A stretch of DNA of 54,659 nt from Phycisphaerales bacterium (GTDB lineage: Bacteria; Planctomycetota; Phycisphaerae; Tepidisphaerales; Tepidisphaeraceae): the NCBI GenBank assembly GCA_020847545.1, contig JADLBV010000015.1, forward strand, positions 1-54,659, given 5' to 3'. The position numbers and the translations under genes are program-made. Positions 44,083 to 53,039 of the stretch are shown here, in pieces. The notes beneath the pieces were generated by a model, which saw nothing but the letters and a program-made list of their open reading frames with translations, made no database searches and was not told the origin of the DNA. Every line of letters begins with the position of its first letter. The first letter of the stretch is position 1.

Positions 44083-45018
44083 TTACCCGACCTTCGCCCC
44101 GCAATTCGGGCAAAACTTCACGCCCGCCGGCACTTCTTTGCCGCATTCGGGGCAAAAATGCTTCGCCGCTGCGGGTGGCTCGGCCGGAGGTGTCACCGCC
44201 GGGGCGGCCGGCGCAACCGGCGCCGCCGGTACCGCGGTTTGCGCCTCGGCCGACTGGTTTTCCGGACTACGCAAAAACTTGTCAATCTGCGACAAAGACT
44301 TCTTCACCGCATCATCCAGCGCCAACCGCAAAATCTTCCCCTTGTTGTCCTCGTTAAGCTGAATATCCGCATCCGCCTCGGCGCTGGCGCCCAGAATGTC
44401 CAACCCGATCGCGCTGGCCGAATCCGTCTTCTTGTATTCGCTGAAATTGCTCACAACCACCTCGCCGGTGGTCGGATTCACCAGCCGGATGTCCACGCCA
44501 CAGGATGTCGTGATGTCGATCTCGGTTTTCTTGTAATCCGCCCCACCAAACAATCCGCCCACCTGCGCCAATCCAAACCCGCGGCTCTTGCGCTCCGTCT
44601 TCACCGCAAGGTTTGTCACCTTGCCGATCAGCAGAAAATCAACCCCGCGCACCTGGCCCGGCTTGGCCAGTTCGCCCGGCCGGACGATCCCTTCCATGTT
44701 TTGCTCATCCAGCAGCTTCTGCAACTGCGCCCGCTCGATCACGCGAAATCGATCGGTCAGGTGCAGCAGCGATGTCATCTGGTCGGCCGCCAGTTCATTC
44801 ACATCACCACCCGCCATGTTGCCCTGTGCCTGCACGCTGAACTGCGGCACACCCACGCGCGGCCGGTTCACACCCTGCGGCCCCGGCGGATATTTGCCAA
44901 CATTTTCCGTCAACGCATCGCGCTGGGCCGTTTCACTGGAACTGGCACAACCGCTCCAAAGCGCCACGCCGCCCAGCAACACCATCACCAACGGAAGCCT
45001 CATGCCCAAAACCTTCAT
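44083..45018 (-). CDS. CsgG-like lipoprotein with zinc-ribbon C-terminus
   Basis: A 311-residue lipoprotein with a short signal and lipobox LWSGC (Cys about 23). The CsgG/curli-assembly domain runs from about 45 to 235, with VGVPQFSVQAQGN, FRVIERAQLQKLLDEQN and VDFLLIGKVTNLAVKT as the recognisable strand and helix pieces. CsgG itself makes a nonameric outer-membrane pore in E. coli; whether this one does is unknown. A proline/alanine linker leads to a double CxxC zinc ribbon (FCPECG... FCPNCGAKVG), closely like the tail of the 1234-residue protein in the same cluster. GGAG six bases before the ATG at 45018 fixes the start against ATG 45024. Confidence 0.82.
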   Translation of the reverse strand: MKVLGMRLPLVMVLLGGVALWSGCASSSETAQRDALTENVGKYPPGPQGVNRPRVGVPQFSVQAQGNMAGGDVNELAADQMTSLLHLTDRFRVIERAQLQKLLDEQNMEGIVRPGELAKPGQVRGVDFLLIGKVTNLAVKTERKSRGFGLAQVGGLFGGADYKKTEIDITTSCGVDIRLVNPTTGEVVVSNFSEYKKTDSASAIGLDILGASAEADADIQLNEDNKGKILRLALDDAVKKSLSQIDKFLRSPENQSAEAQTAVPAAPVAPAAPAVTPPAEPPAAAKHFCPECGKEVPAGVKFCPNCGAKVG

Positions 45019-45121
45019 ATTCATCTCCAAAAAGTATACCCACAAACCGCCATCGACTTGCGATACGCGCCATTCGATCGTGACATATAAGCAGACCCAA
45101 CAAACAGCCTACTGTCAAGTT

Positions 45122-46072
45122 TTATATTGGATTCACCACGTTCTCCGGCCGACCTGCCATAAATGCCGCGACATTCCGCACCGTCGTCTCCATCAATCTC
45201 CGCCGTGCCGCCAGTGTCGCCCAGGCGATGTGCGGTGTGATGATGCAGTTTTTTGCCCCCAACAGCGGGTTGTCCCCCTTCATCGGCTCGGCCGACACCA
45301 CATCCACCGCCGCCCCGCCCAATCGATCCTCATTCAACGCCTCGGCCAAATCCTTCTCATTGACCAACCCTCCCCGCGCGGTGTTGATCAACAACGCCGT
45401 CGGCTTCATCAACCTCAACAATTCCCGATTCACAAACCCCGTATTGGCCGGTGTTTGCGGACAGTGTAAAGAAATCACGTCCGACCTCGAAAACAACTCC
45501 TCCAACGACACCCGATCCCCCCGCGCCGCCGACACCGAAGCACTGCCCGCCAAAACCTTCATCCCAAACGCCTCGGCGATCTGCCCCACCCGCCGGCCGA
45601 TCCGCCCAAACCCCACAATTCCCATCGTCTTTCCTGACAATTCAATCAGCGGATGTCGCCAAAAACAAAAATCCGCGCTTCGGGTCCACTCCCCATCATG
45701 CACCAGCGCATCATGCGCCCCAACCCGATGACACAACTCCAACAACAATGCAAACGTGAACTGCGCCACCGATTCGGTGCTGTAGGTCGGCACATTACAC
45801 ACCACAACCCCTTGTAGTCGCGCCGCCTCGATATCCACGATGTTGTATCCCGTCGCCAATACCGCGATCAGTTTCAACTTCGGCAATTGTGCCAATGTCG
45901 TCGACGACAACGGGACTTTGTTCGTCAGCACCACCTCCGCGCCGGCCGACCGTTCGACAATCTGATCAACCGGCGTCCGGTCATAAATCACCACCTCCCC
46001 CAACGCGCGCAACGAACCCCACGGGTTGTCGCCGGGGTTCAGCGTGTAACCATCGAGAACTACGATTTTCAT
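45122..46072 (-). CDS. D-2-hydroxyacid dehydrogenase (glycerate dehydrogenase-like)
   Basis: A 316-residue NAD-dependent enzyme. NAD-binding GFGRIGRRVGQIAEAFG with preceding MGIVGFG lies near residue 150. The catalytic triad appears as Arg in LLINTARGGLVNE (near 232), Glu in VDVVSAEPM (near 261) and His in ITPHIAWATLAARR (near 285). ATGYNIVDIEAA near 74 is the usual substrate-side loop. This family reduces hydroxypyruvate or glyoxylate, or oxidises D-glycerate. It starts four bases after the barrel-like gene upstream on this strand and is probably co-transcribed with it. It may process a product of sugar acid degradation, which is inferred from context. Confidence 0.9.
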   Translation of the reverse strand: MKIVVLDGYTLNPGDNPWGSLRALGEVVIYDRTPVDQIVERSAGAEVVLTNKVPLSSTTLAQLPKLKLIAVLATGYNIVDIEAARLQGVVVCNVPTYSTESVAQFTFALLLELCHRVGAHDALVHDGEWTRSADFCFWRHPLIELSGKTMGIVGFGRIGRRVGQIAEAFGMKVLAGSASVSAARGDRVSLEELFSRSDVISLHCPQTPANTGFVNRELLRLMKPTALLINTARGGLVNEKDLAEALNEDRLGGAAVDVVSAEPMKGDNPLLGAKNCIITPHIAWATLAARRRLMETTVRNVAAFMAGRPENVVNPI

Positions 46073-46076
46073 TCAC

Positions 46077-47663
46077 TTATTTTAGCGAATCTTCGACACG
46101 AACATCAGTTTGCTCCGCCCCGACATAAAATCGCAGCAACTGGCACATGGATGTCGTATCCCAGATTTTGATCCACCCACCATTGAGCGTGACCAATTCC
46201 TCCCCATCCTGACGATCCACATCACCCATCGCCATGGCCCGCACACCATGGCCGACCTCATAAGGCATCACGGAGGTGGATTCGATCGAACGCAGCGACC
46301 ATCCCGCGATTCGGAGCTTGCTTTTGGCCTTGCCGGCCGAGGGGTTCACCGCCGCCCATGTCAAAGGCTTGTCGGTGTCGATCCGTTTGCCGGTCATTGG
46401 ATCCCACGCCAGAACCGTCTTGCCATCGGTGGTCATAATAAACTTCGGCGCGGTGGCCTTGGGGTTGGCCACCGAATCCTCCTGCCTGCTGGACCAGGTC
46501 CAGTCGCCGGCGTCCAATGCCGCGTTGGCCTGTGTCCAATAGACCATCATCGCGTCGATCCACTGCTGTTTGTCGGCCCACGGCTGCGGCTGGGTCCAGT
46601 CCGTCCAGATCCAATACCCATCGGCATACGCGGCGCTGTTGAACGACTGCCGCACCGTAAATCGAAACTGCGTACCATCCTTCGGCCCCGGCGACTGCGG
46701 ATAATGCCCGCTGAGCAGCACGGCGGGATATCCGCGATGGCGCGCATCCCGCGACATCTCGGCCGCCGTCACCAGCGACCATTTCAACCCCTTGGCATCC
46801 GGCTCATCCGCATCATACCCCCCCTCAAACGCATTGCTCCAGATCGTGCGTCCATACAGCGTGGCATCCAGATCAAGCACCGGCGCGCGGTCGGTGGCGA
46901 CATTGCGCATGATCGTTTCCTTGAACGCCCCCCATCCATACACCCCGATCTGAAACGAGGGATTGATCGCATCAATCGCCCGCCGAAGATTGCGGGCCTG
47001 CTCACCCACGCGCCTGGCCTGGCTTTCGATGTACAAGGCCAACACCTGTTGTTTGTTCAGATAATCCCGGCGCTGGTCGGCCTGCGGCAGGGGATTGGGA
47101 ACCGGCTTGCCCATCTCGCGGAAAAACGCCGCGAAGGTTGCATCATCATAGGTCTCGCAAAACCCTTCCGTGCTGTTCGCATCATAAATTTCAAAATCCA
47201 GCAGCGCCCCTTTGAAATTGGTGTATGTCCGCGACAACTTTGCCTGCTCGGCGATCTGTGCCGTCACCTTCGCCCAGCCGGCCGGGCTGTATGGCAGCGT
47301 ATACCGCGTGGTTTTCCCCTGATACGTCACCGTGCGGTCCACCTGATCATCCTTCTCGGCGTCCGCCATCCCCAGATTCCAGGTCATCGCCGCCAACCCC
47401 GCCTTCGACGCCCCCATGCAATATCCCGGCACATCCTCCAGCCACATGTTCACCACCACGGTGAACCCCGCATCGGCCAGTTGGCGAAAATCCTTCTCGC
47501 TCAGCCTCCCATGTCCGGGATAGGTCTTGGTCACAAACAACCGCGCGCCCGCTCCGACACTCTGGCCGACATGATCCGCCGCGCGCGCACCCATCGCCAT
47601 GCCGCAGGTCATCACCGTCACAAACAATGTCCTTACGACACGAAAAACAAATCCATTTCCCAT
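46077..47663 (-). CDS. Secreted protein of unknown function, barrel-like with FG-GAP-like end
   Basis: A 528-residue exported protein (signal about 8-30, cleavage near ARAADH). I do not recognise a family with certainty. The first part has a repetitive strand-helix pattern as in TIM-barrel glycoside hydrolases: FRQLADAGFTVVVNMWLED, GALLDFEIYDAN (about 148-159, with DFE candidate catalytic residues) and FQIGVYGWGAFKETI. GYWIWTDWTQPQPW adds aromatic residues suited to sugar binding. The last 90 residues include AMAMGDVDRQDGEELVTLNGG, which resembles an FG-GAP/VCBS calcium-binding strand. ATG 47663 follows a GGAAG site; an earlier start at 47708 would overlap the pilin gene. Role in polysaccharide breakdown is likely but unproven. 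Confidence 0.55.
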   Translation of the reverse strand: MGNGFVFRVVRTLFVTVMTCGMAMGARAADHVGQSVGAGARLFVTKTYPGHGRLSEKDFRQLADAGFTVVVNMWLEDVPGYCMGASKAGLAAMTWNLGMADAEKDDQVDRTVTYQGKTTRYTLPYSPAGWAKVTAQIAEQAKLSRTYTNFKGALLDFEIYDANSTEGFCETYDDATFAAFFREMGKPVPNPLPQADQRRDYLNKQQVLALYIESQARRVGEQARNLRRAIDAINPSFQIGVYGWGAFKETIMRNVATDRAPVLDLDATLYGRTIWSNAFEGGYDADEPDAKGLKWSLVTAAEMSRDARHRGYPAVLLSGHYPQSPGPKDGTQFRFTVRQSFNSAAYADGYWIWTDWTQPQPWADKQQWIDAMMVYWTQANAALDAGDWTWSSRQEDSVANPKATAPKFIMTTDGKTVLAWDPMTGKRIDTDKPLTWAAVNPSAGKAKSKLRIAGWSLRSIESTSVMPYEVGHGVRAMAMGDVDRQDGEELVTLNGGWIKIWDTTSMCQLLRFYVGAEQTDVRVEDSLK

Positions 47664-47704
47664 GTATGCTTCCTTTTCATCTGCCGGAAATGGCAGTATC
47701 GACA

Positions 47705-48343
47705 TCAATAATCAATCACCATCCACTTGTGATATTCCAACTCAGAAAATGCTTTGTGTTCGACATGCCCGTCGAGATAGGCGATGTTCTGTCCTCGCGC
47801 ATGGGTCTCGGCGAGCATCCCCCCAATCTCTGTCATGGGTTTGCCGCAATAAATGCCCTGAATCCAAATGCAATTCCAGAAATACCACCCGTACGATTCA
47901 CTGAACGTAATGACCTGCGGCGAGCGCAATCCACCCGTATGCACCGGCGTATCCGTCCCATATCCCGTCCAGTCACTGTGCCCCAGCGCGGCATTGTACG
48001 CATAGGTGCGCAACGACTCCTGCGGTCCAATGGCCGGATCACCATCGCTGGTGGGACAACGATCGCCGGGATATTTGTATCCGCCCCGATCAAAAAAACC
48101 CTGCCATCGCGTGTCCACCGGCGAACTGGAGATGTTGGTGCGCGGGAATTTCTGTTTGTGGTCGTTGAGATACAACGACAACGCCAAATTGAGCTGGCGC
48201 ATGTTCGATGAACATTGCACCGCGACGGCTGATTTTCTCGCCTTTTGTAGCGACGGCAGCAATATCGAGATCAAAAGCGCGATAATGCCTATGACGACCA
48301 GCAATTCCACAAGGGTAAACGCTCTGCGTCGGCTCAGGGACAT
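47705..48343 (-). CDS. Type II pseudopilin-like protein (prepilin N-terminus)
   Basis: A 212-residue protein with a class III prepilin signal. Basic [19 protein letters not shown] precedes a continuous hydrophobic helix [17 protein letters not shown]. The cleavage site lies before FTLVELL (Ala in place of the usual Gly) and the Glu at +5 is present. The C-terminal [18 protein letters not shown] matches the [10 protein letters not shown] tail found in many planctomycete pseudopilin-like proteins. These large families usually have many copies per genome and no assigned role. GGAGGT seven bases before ATG 48343 supports the start. It overlaps no neighbour; the barrel-like gene follows after 41 bases. 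Confidence 0.9.
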   Translation of the reverse strand: MSLSRRRAFTLVELLVVIGIIALLISILLPSLQKARKSAVAVQCSSNMRQLNLALSLYLNDHKQKFPRTNISSSPVDTRWQGFFDRGGYKYPGDRCPTSDGDPAIGPQESLRTYAYNAALGHSDWTGYGTDTPVHTGGLRSPQVITFSESYGWYFWNCIWIQGIYCGKPMTEIGGMLAETHARGQNIAYLDGHVEHKAFSELEYHKWMVIDY

Positions 48344-48419
48344 GCCAACCTCCGTCAAAAATCCCCCCAAAAGACTTCCCGACGCAGTTAAGCATCGGAA
48401 AGCCGAATAAATCCACCGA

Positions 48420-49097
48420 TCACACCAGCCGGCGACGCCGTCCCAGCAGCATCAGTCCCGCGCCGATCAGGCCCAGACTGGCCGGTTCGGGAACCGCGGT
48501 TGTGGCGGTAAGGGTAAATTCATCGATGCCATTCACCCCGCCCGATCCTTCCTGAACTATCCACAAGTCCAGCCCAACCTGCCCAGGGATGCTGTTGTCC
48601 CAAGCGGCCAAGGGAACTGAGTTTGTCATCGAGGTGAATCCCGCGCCGCCTGTCGTCACCGGCGAGAGCGAATACCAACTGCTGTTGACATAATCCAAGA
48701 ACCGAGCCCTCACACCAGCGCCATTCATGACCGTATTGAGTGTGATCGAGGTCACATTGGAATCATCCACCGGCAGGATGAACCGATATTCGATATACAT
48801 CGTGGCGTCTTCCAGCAGCACGGTATTGGCGACGCCATCATATTGATACCCACGATAATCATAGGTTTTTGCCGCCCATGAACCCAGATCATTTTGAGTA
48901 TGCCCGCCACCGTTTTCATCCCGCCAGGTGAATCCTTCATTAAAAACATAAGTTCCCGACGCCGGCGGCGACTCGGTCATGGTGACCACCGCGCCAGGAG
49001 TCGCATCGTACAGCACATACGCCTGCGCCGAATTGACCGCCATCGAACCCAAAACCGCCGTCGTCGCGATCGCGACATATTGATTGAACACCTTCAT
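48420..49097 (-). CDS. PEP-CTERM sorting-signal protein
   Basis: A 225-residue secreted protein. The signal peptide is about 1-26 ([17 protein letters not shown]). The C-terminus has the full tripartite sorting signal: [18 protein letters not shown] and a basic tail RRRRLV. The body (about 30-195) is beta-rich with many Thr, Ser and Gly residues; no enzyme motif is seen. The signal is processed by an exosortase and often linked to exopolysaccharide. No exosortase is encoded in the window. AGGAG before ATG 49097 supports the start. Confidence 0.92.
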   Translation of the reverse strand: MKVFNQYVAIATTAVLGSMAVNSAQAYVLYDATPGAVVTMTESPPASGTYVFNEGFTWRDENGGGHTQNDLGSWAAKTYDYRGYQYDGVANTVLLEDATMYIEYRFILPVDDSNVTSITLNTVMNGAGVRARFLDYVNSSWYSLSPVTTGGAGFTSMTNSVPLAAWDNSIPGQVGLDLWIVQEGSGGVNGIDEFTLTATTAVPEPASLGLIGAGLMLLGRRRRLV

Positions 49098-49148
49098 GGC
49101 ACTCTCCTATGGAAATGAGACACTTCCCCCTGACATTACATGTATTCA

Positions 49149-50252
49149 TCAGGTGGTGTTGCGTACCAGCAACTCCACCGGCAACTTGCGATCATATTTT
49201 CTCTGTTCTTCCTCCTTACTGGATTGACAGGCCCTTTGTTCCACCCACCTTCCGATCTGGCGGCCCATCTGCTCCAGATCCATGCGAATCGTGGTCAATT
49301 GCGGGTGATAAAACGACGAAACCTTGAAATCGCCATAACCCATGACAGCTACATCATTTGGAACCGAAAGCCCCAACTCTTCCAGCCGCTTGATCGCCCC
49401 ATAGGCCAACAGATCGCCGCCGCAGAAAATGGCCCGCGGACGCGGGTTTTTCGACATCAAGCCATCCACACAGCGATACCCCTCATCCTCACCATAGCCG
49501 GCCGCCGTGATACTCCCCACCAACCTCATCGAAGGCTGCTCGGCCACCGCCTTGGCAAACGCCTCCTGACGTACATGGCCGGCCGGACTGAATTGCGGCG
49601 CGATCGTCGCCACGTTTTGATATCCACGCTCAAAAAAATGCCTCGCGGCCAGCAACCCACCCAGTTGTTCATCAAAATAAATCTGCGCCGCGCCCAACCC
49701 CTCCAACCGATTTCCATACACCATCAACGGCACACCCAGCGACAACATGCTCAAGATGAATGGCTTGCTGTCGAAACTGCCATAGGGATAAATGATCGCG
49801 GCCGGATTGTGTTTGCGGATGTCTTCCAGCTCAGTTTCCGGATCGTGCCCCCAGTCGTTGATCAGCACCACCTGCCGCAACCCCGCCTGCCGCAACCGCT
49901 CGCCCAACGCCCCGATAATCCGCCCGAAAAAGACGTCCTCGCGTAAAAACTGCCAAGATTGATGCCCCAAAAGCAAGACTGTTGAGCTGGCCTGACCCGT
50001 CTCCACCGGCAGGCTTTTGAAAAATGTCCCCTTGCCAACGCGCCGATCCAAAATCCCTTCCCGCACCAGCTCTTCCAGCGCCCGCCGGGCCGTGGTGACG
50101 GAAATCCCAAGGTCTTTCATCAAAACCGCTTCGGTGCAAACCTTGTCACCCGGCTTGGCGCCGGTCCGCAAAATGTGCTGGTAAATCTCCTGCTTCGCCT
50201 GCTTGTATTTGGCGTGCCCTTGAACCGTCGAAATTTGCCGTAACCTGGACAT
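49149..50252 (-). CDS. GntR-type DNA-binding, LacI-type ligand-binding transcription regulator
   Basis: A 367-residue regulator. An N-terminal winged helix (YKQAKQEIYQHILRTGAKPGDKV... TARRALEELVREGIL, about 15-75) is of GntR type. It is followed by GKGTFF as the wing end. The C-terminal part (about 85-367) is a periplasmic-binding-protein-like sugar sensor as in LacI/GalR and AraR (TVLLLGHQSW, RAIFCGGDLLAYGAIKRL, VAVMGYGDF). Such hybrid regulators usually respond to sugars. A TTGACA promoter with a palindrome on its -10 box lies upstream, and the same palindrome precedes the sialidase-like gene, so it most likely represses both. Confidence 0.93.
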   Translation of the reverse strand: MSRLRQISTVQGHAKYKQAKQEIYQHILRTGAKPGDKVCTEAVLMKDLGISVTTARRALEELVREGILDRRVGKGTFFKSLPVETGQASSTVLLLGHQSWQFLREDVFFGRIIGALGERLRQAGLRQVVLINDWGHDPETELEDIRKHNPAAIIYPYGSFDSKPFILSMLSLGVPLMVYGNRLEGLGAAQIYFDEQLGGLLAARHFFERGYQNVATIAPQFSPAGHVRQEAFAKAVAEQPSMRLVGSITAAGYGEDEGYRCVDGLMSKNPRPRAIFCGGDLLAYGAIKRLEELGLSVPNDVAVMGYGDFKVSSFYHPQLTTIRMDLEQMGRQIGRWVEQRACQSSKEEEQRKYDRKLPVELLVRNTT

Positions 50253-50277
50253 TGGAAATATGACTCCAACAGTTATA

Positions 50278-50316
50278 GCTTTATAGCTATAATACTATGA
50301 TTCGAGAGGATGTCAA
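50278..50316 (-). promoter_or_regulatory. Promoter and operator of the GntR/LacI regulator gene
   Basis: On the - strand TTGACA (50316-50311) is followed after 16 bases by TATTAT (50294-50289). The operator GTATTATAGCTATAAAGC (50295-50278) overlaps the -10 box. Compared with the site before the sialidase-like gene it matches in 14 of 18 positions. A transcript would start near 50282 with a leader of about 30 bases. Autorepression is the natural reading. Confidence 0.75.
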
Positions 50317-50346
50317 GAAAATTTTTTCACTTGTTTTGTTCTTGGA

Positions 50347-51510
50347 TCATCGCTGATGCAAAAGCCATTGTTCGTCAAAAATCGCCACGTCTAAATCGCT
50401 GCTCATTGGCCGAGTATCGTGATAATGGGAAATCGCCAGCACGATGCGCCCATCATCCAGTTGAACGACCCCATGATTGCTGAGTTGATGCGTACCCGTT
50501 TCATCCGCAATCATTCGCGGCTCCCCCCAGCTTTTTCCATGATCCTGTGAAATAGCCGCCGAAAGCGGATGCCGGGGATGCTGACTTGTAGACGAGATGT
50601 TGTTCCAAACAACCAACAAATTTCCACTATGAAGCTTGATCATCCGTGACATTGACTCCGGCGATGGTAATGCCGAAGGCCCGGAGACCGCCCAGGATTC
50701 TCCACCATCTTCCGAATGTGTCTGATAAATAAAGCCGCTGGTGGTGCGGAATAGACAAAACAATTGATTGGGCGCTGCTTCGACCAATTGAACCTCCGAT
50801 ACTCCCAACCGAATATCCGCATGAATCTCTCCTCCACGTTTCCAAGATTGGCCTTGGTCATCTGAGTATAGACACACCGCGGTCCAGTGTTGTGAGGCAA
50901 AGCCTGAACCTTGCAGGTCCGATCGGGCAGGATCGAGAAATGAAAAGGCCGCCACAATCCGGCCATTGGCCAATTCCATCACCTGATCCAGCATGCCGAA
51001 ACACCCCAGGCCGGGTAGTTCCCTGCCGCCCGTGATTTGCTGATATGCCAACTCCTGCCCGTACTCGAAACTGCGGCCGCCGTCTGTTGATTGCCGCAGA
51101 TAAAATCGACTCCGGCATTTGAAATAATTGCTATGAGCGGTGACAACCCGGCGATTGGGATCAACTTGTATCTCATCCATCAACATGCAGGTCACAAACA
51201 TCAACGCCCGGCTTGTGTTTCGAAGACGCAATAACCGCAAGTTCATCCGTCCGCTGGAATGATCCGCCAGATAGACCTGCGGATTCGTCCATGTCATTCC
51301 ACGGTCTGTCGAGATCGAATAAAGCAAAATGCCATCGTTGGAGCACTCATCAAAATCGTAAGCCGACCAGATCATTAACAAATCATTATTCGGGAAAATG
51401 TAAAATTCCGGATTCTGATGATAATCCGCCCCAATACCCCCGCGAATAAACGAAAAATACTCGAGCTTGCCAGGCGAATATGCAAGCGGTGCGATTCGGG
51501 CAATATTCAT
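50347..51510 (-). CDS. Sialidase/BNR-repeat glycosidase-like protein
   Basis: A 387-residue six-bladed propeller protein with five Asp-box motifs (S-x-D-x-G-x-[ST]-[WF]): STDRGMTW, STDGGRSF, SDDQGQSW, SEDGGESW and SQDHGKSW. These loops fold the blades of sialidases and related proteins. No signal peptide is visible, so the protein is probably cytoplasmic. Catalytic Arg and Tyr of true sialidases cannot be assigned safely. Start ATG 51510 is chosen because an earlier in-frame start at 51549 would lie upstream of the promoter box. It lies upstream of the regulator gene on this strand and shares its operator. Confidence 0.85.
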   Translation of the reverse strand: MNIARIAPLAYSPGKLEYFSFIRGGIGADYHQNPEFYIFPNNDLLMIWSAYDFDECSNDGILLYSISTDRGMTWTNPQVYLADHSSGRMNLRLLRLRNTSRALMFVTCMLMDEIQVDPNRRVVTAHSNYFKCRSRFYLRQSTDGGRSFEYGQELAYQQITGGRELPGLGCFGMLDQVMELANGRIVAAFSFLDPARSDLQGSGFASQHWTAVCLYSDDQGQSWKRGGEIHADIRLGVSEVQLVEAAPNQLFCLFRTTSGFIYQTHSEDGGESWAVSGPSALPSPESMSRMIKLHSGNLLVVWNNISSTSQHPRHPLSAAISQDHGKSWGEPRMIADETGTHQLSNHGVVQLDDGRIVLAISHYHDTRPMSSDLDVAIFDEQWLLHQR

Positions 51511-51529
51511 CAGTAAATTCCTAGCAATC

Positions 51530-51569
51530 GTATTATGGTTATAATACACTAATTATGCTGGACATTCAA
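51530..51569 (-). promoter_or_regulatory. Promoter and operator of the sialidase-like gene
   Basis: On the - strand TTGAAT (51569-51564) and TATTAT (51546-51541) are 17 bases apart. The palindrome GTATTAT-GGTT-ATAATAC (51530-51547) covers the -10 box and the expected start point near 51534. It is the same motif as the operator of the GntR/LacI regulator gene, so the gene is a likely target of that regulator. Confidence 0.75.
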
Positions 51570-51584
51570 ATATTTTGAGAAGTT

Positions 51585-53039
51585 TTATTGTGAAAATTGC
51601 TCCGGCTCATGGAATAATCGCTCTGCCGGGATGGGTTGTTCCTCGCGGTTGATCGGTGTGATCCAAGCGAGTTTGATTTTGGCCGTGCCGGTTGTATCCC
51701 AGAATTCGACCGTGATGGGGTGAAAACCTTCGCTCAGATAGACCGTCACCGAACGCCCTCTGCGGGTGTGGGTCAGGTCGGGGGCGTCGATCAGCAGTTG
51801 GTCGTTCAGACGTAGTCGAGCGCCGGTGTTGGCGACCAGCACAAAGGTATAGTTGCCGGCGGCGGGTGGATGCAGCAGGCCGGTCCAGCGGATGGAAAAA
51901 TGATCCCTGGATAGCAGCGGATCGGGGGATTGAGTGCCAAAATCAAAGTCGATTTGCCCATCGACACGGATTTTGACACCCTTGCCAAACCCATCATCGG
52001 CAAACAACTCGGCCATCAACCCCTGCCGCAGGTCGCGAAGGTGAACCTCCTCGGCATCCATCTCCGCCAACCGTTTTTCGACCAGCGACAAACTGAATCC
52101 GGACAACCCCGAGCGAGACTTACGATACCAGTCGGCCGCGTGAAGCCGATAATTTCGACGGATCAACCAGGGACCATCCGGGGCCAAATCCCACCATCCA
52201 TGACCCACGCGCATCTGTGCCGTGGCGTCGGCGGGATTGGTCAGTTCCGCCTCGGCCGCCGACCGATTGGCGTTATCCGATCCGCCGGCCAACATCGGCA
52301 ATCCGCGATGCCACTCCCCTTTGACCGCGCATAAAAAAATCCCCGCCTCAGTCCGACCGGCCGGATCGTCACTCCCCTGGGCCAGCCGAGCCAAAATCGG
52401 CTGGACCTCCTGATACCGGTTTCGCAAAAAAAGCAGCTCCTTTTGTCGCTGCTGAATCTCCTTCACCAATGGCAAATTCCTGCATCGTCCGGCCGCCGAC
52501 TCGGCCATCGACGCCAGTTCCACCGCGTCATCGTACTGATCCTCCATGACCGCCAGATCAATGCAGCGCAGCGCCGCCCGTGACAGCGCTTCCAACTCCA
52601 CCCCCTGCGCGATCGGCTGGGCGATGCGCAACACCGACCGCCGCAATGTCAGCCGCGACACCTCATATTCATCCGCCAACGCCTCAATCGTCCGCCATGC
52701 CGTTGAAAGGTCGGCCACGCCGGCGGACAAATCGGCCGATTCACGCAGCAGGACAAACCGATCCACCGGTTCATCGTTCGTATGCAATCCCAGATTCAAT
52801 AACTTGCGCCCCAGCGCCTTTCGTGCGACGACGGAACGATCCGCATAGTCGGCCGCAAAAACCTGATGCACCAAACGAAGCGATTTGTCCTGATCCGCCT
52901 GCGTTGGAATGGGAAGTCGAACGGATGGGACAATGGATGGAGAGGTGGCTGGCCGACTCGCGGCCTTTGGTGGTCCGGCCATCGCGGCCGCGCCACCCAT
53001 GTACAGCAACACAATGGCCAGTCTCAATCGCGACGGCAC
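51585..53039 (-). CDS. Secreted PA14-domain protein
   Basis: A 484-residue exported protein. The GTG start at 53039 has GGAGG six bases upstream. The signal segment (LRLAIVLLYMGGAAAMA) is short. Residues about 50-280 are helical, with TPR-like charged pairs. A PA14 domain follows from about 330 to 475: LMAELFADDGFGKGV, FSIRWTGLLHPPAAGNYTF, LRLNDQLLIDAPD and FHPITVEFWDTTGTAKIKLAW. PA14 domains usually bind glycans or occur as inserts in glycosidases. Here it stands alone, so it is a carbohydrate-binding or scaffold protein at best guess. The sialidase-like gene follows after 74 bases. Confidence 0.85.
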   Translation of the reverse strand: MPSRLRLAIVLLYMGGAAAMAGPPKAASRPATSPSIVPSVRLPIPTQADQDKSLRLVHQVFAADYADRSVVARKALGRKLLNLGLHTNDEPVDRFVLLRESADLSAGVADLSTAWRTIEALADEYEVSRLTLRRSVLRIAQPIAQGVELEALSRAALRCIDLAVMEDQYDDAVELASMAESAAGRCRNLPLVKEIQQRQKELLFLRNRYQEVQPILARLAQGSDDPAGRTEAGIFLCAVKGEWHRGLPMLAGGSDNANRSAAEAELTNPADATAQMRVGHGWWDLAPDGPWLIRRNYRLHAADWYRKSRSGLSGFSLSLVEKRLAEMDAEEVHLRDLRQGLMAELFADDGFGKGVKIRVDGQIDFDFGTQSPDPLLSRDHFSIRWTGLLHPPAAGNYTFVLVANTGARLRLNDQLLIDAPDLTHTRRGRSVTVYLSEGFHPITVEFWDTTGTAKIKLAWITPINREEQPIPAERLFHEPEQFSQ

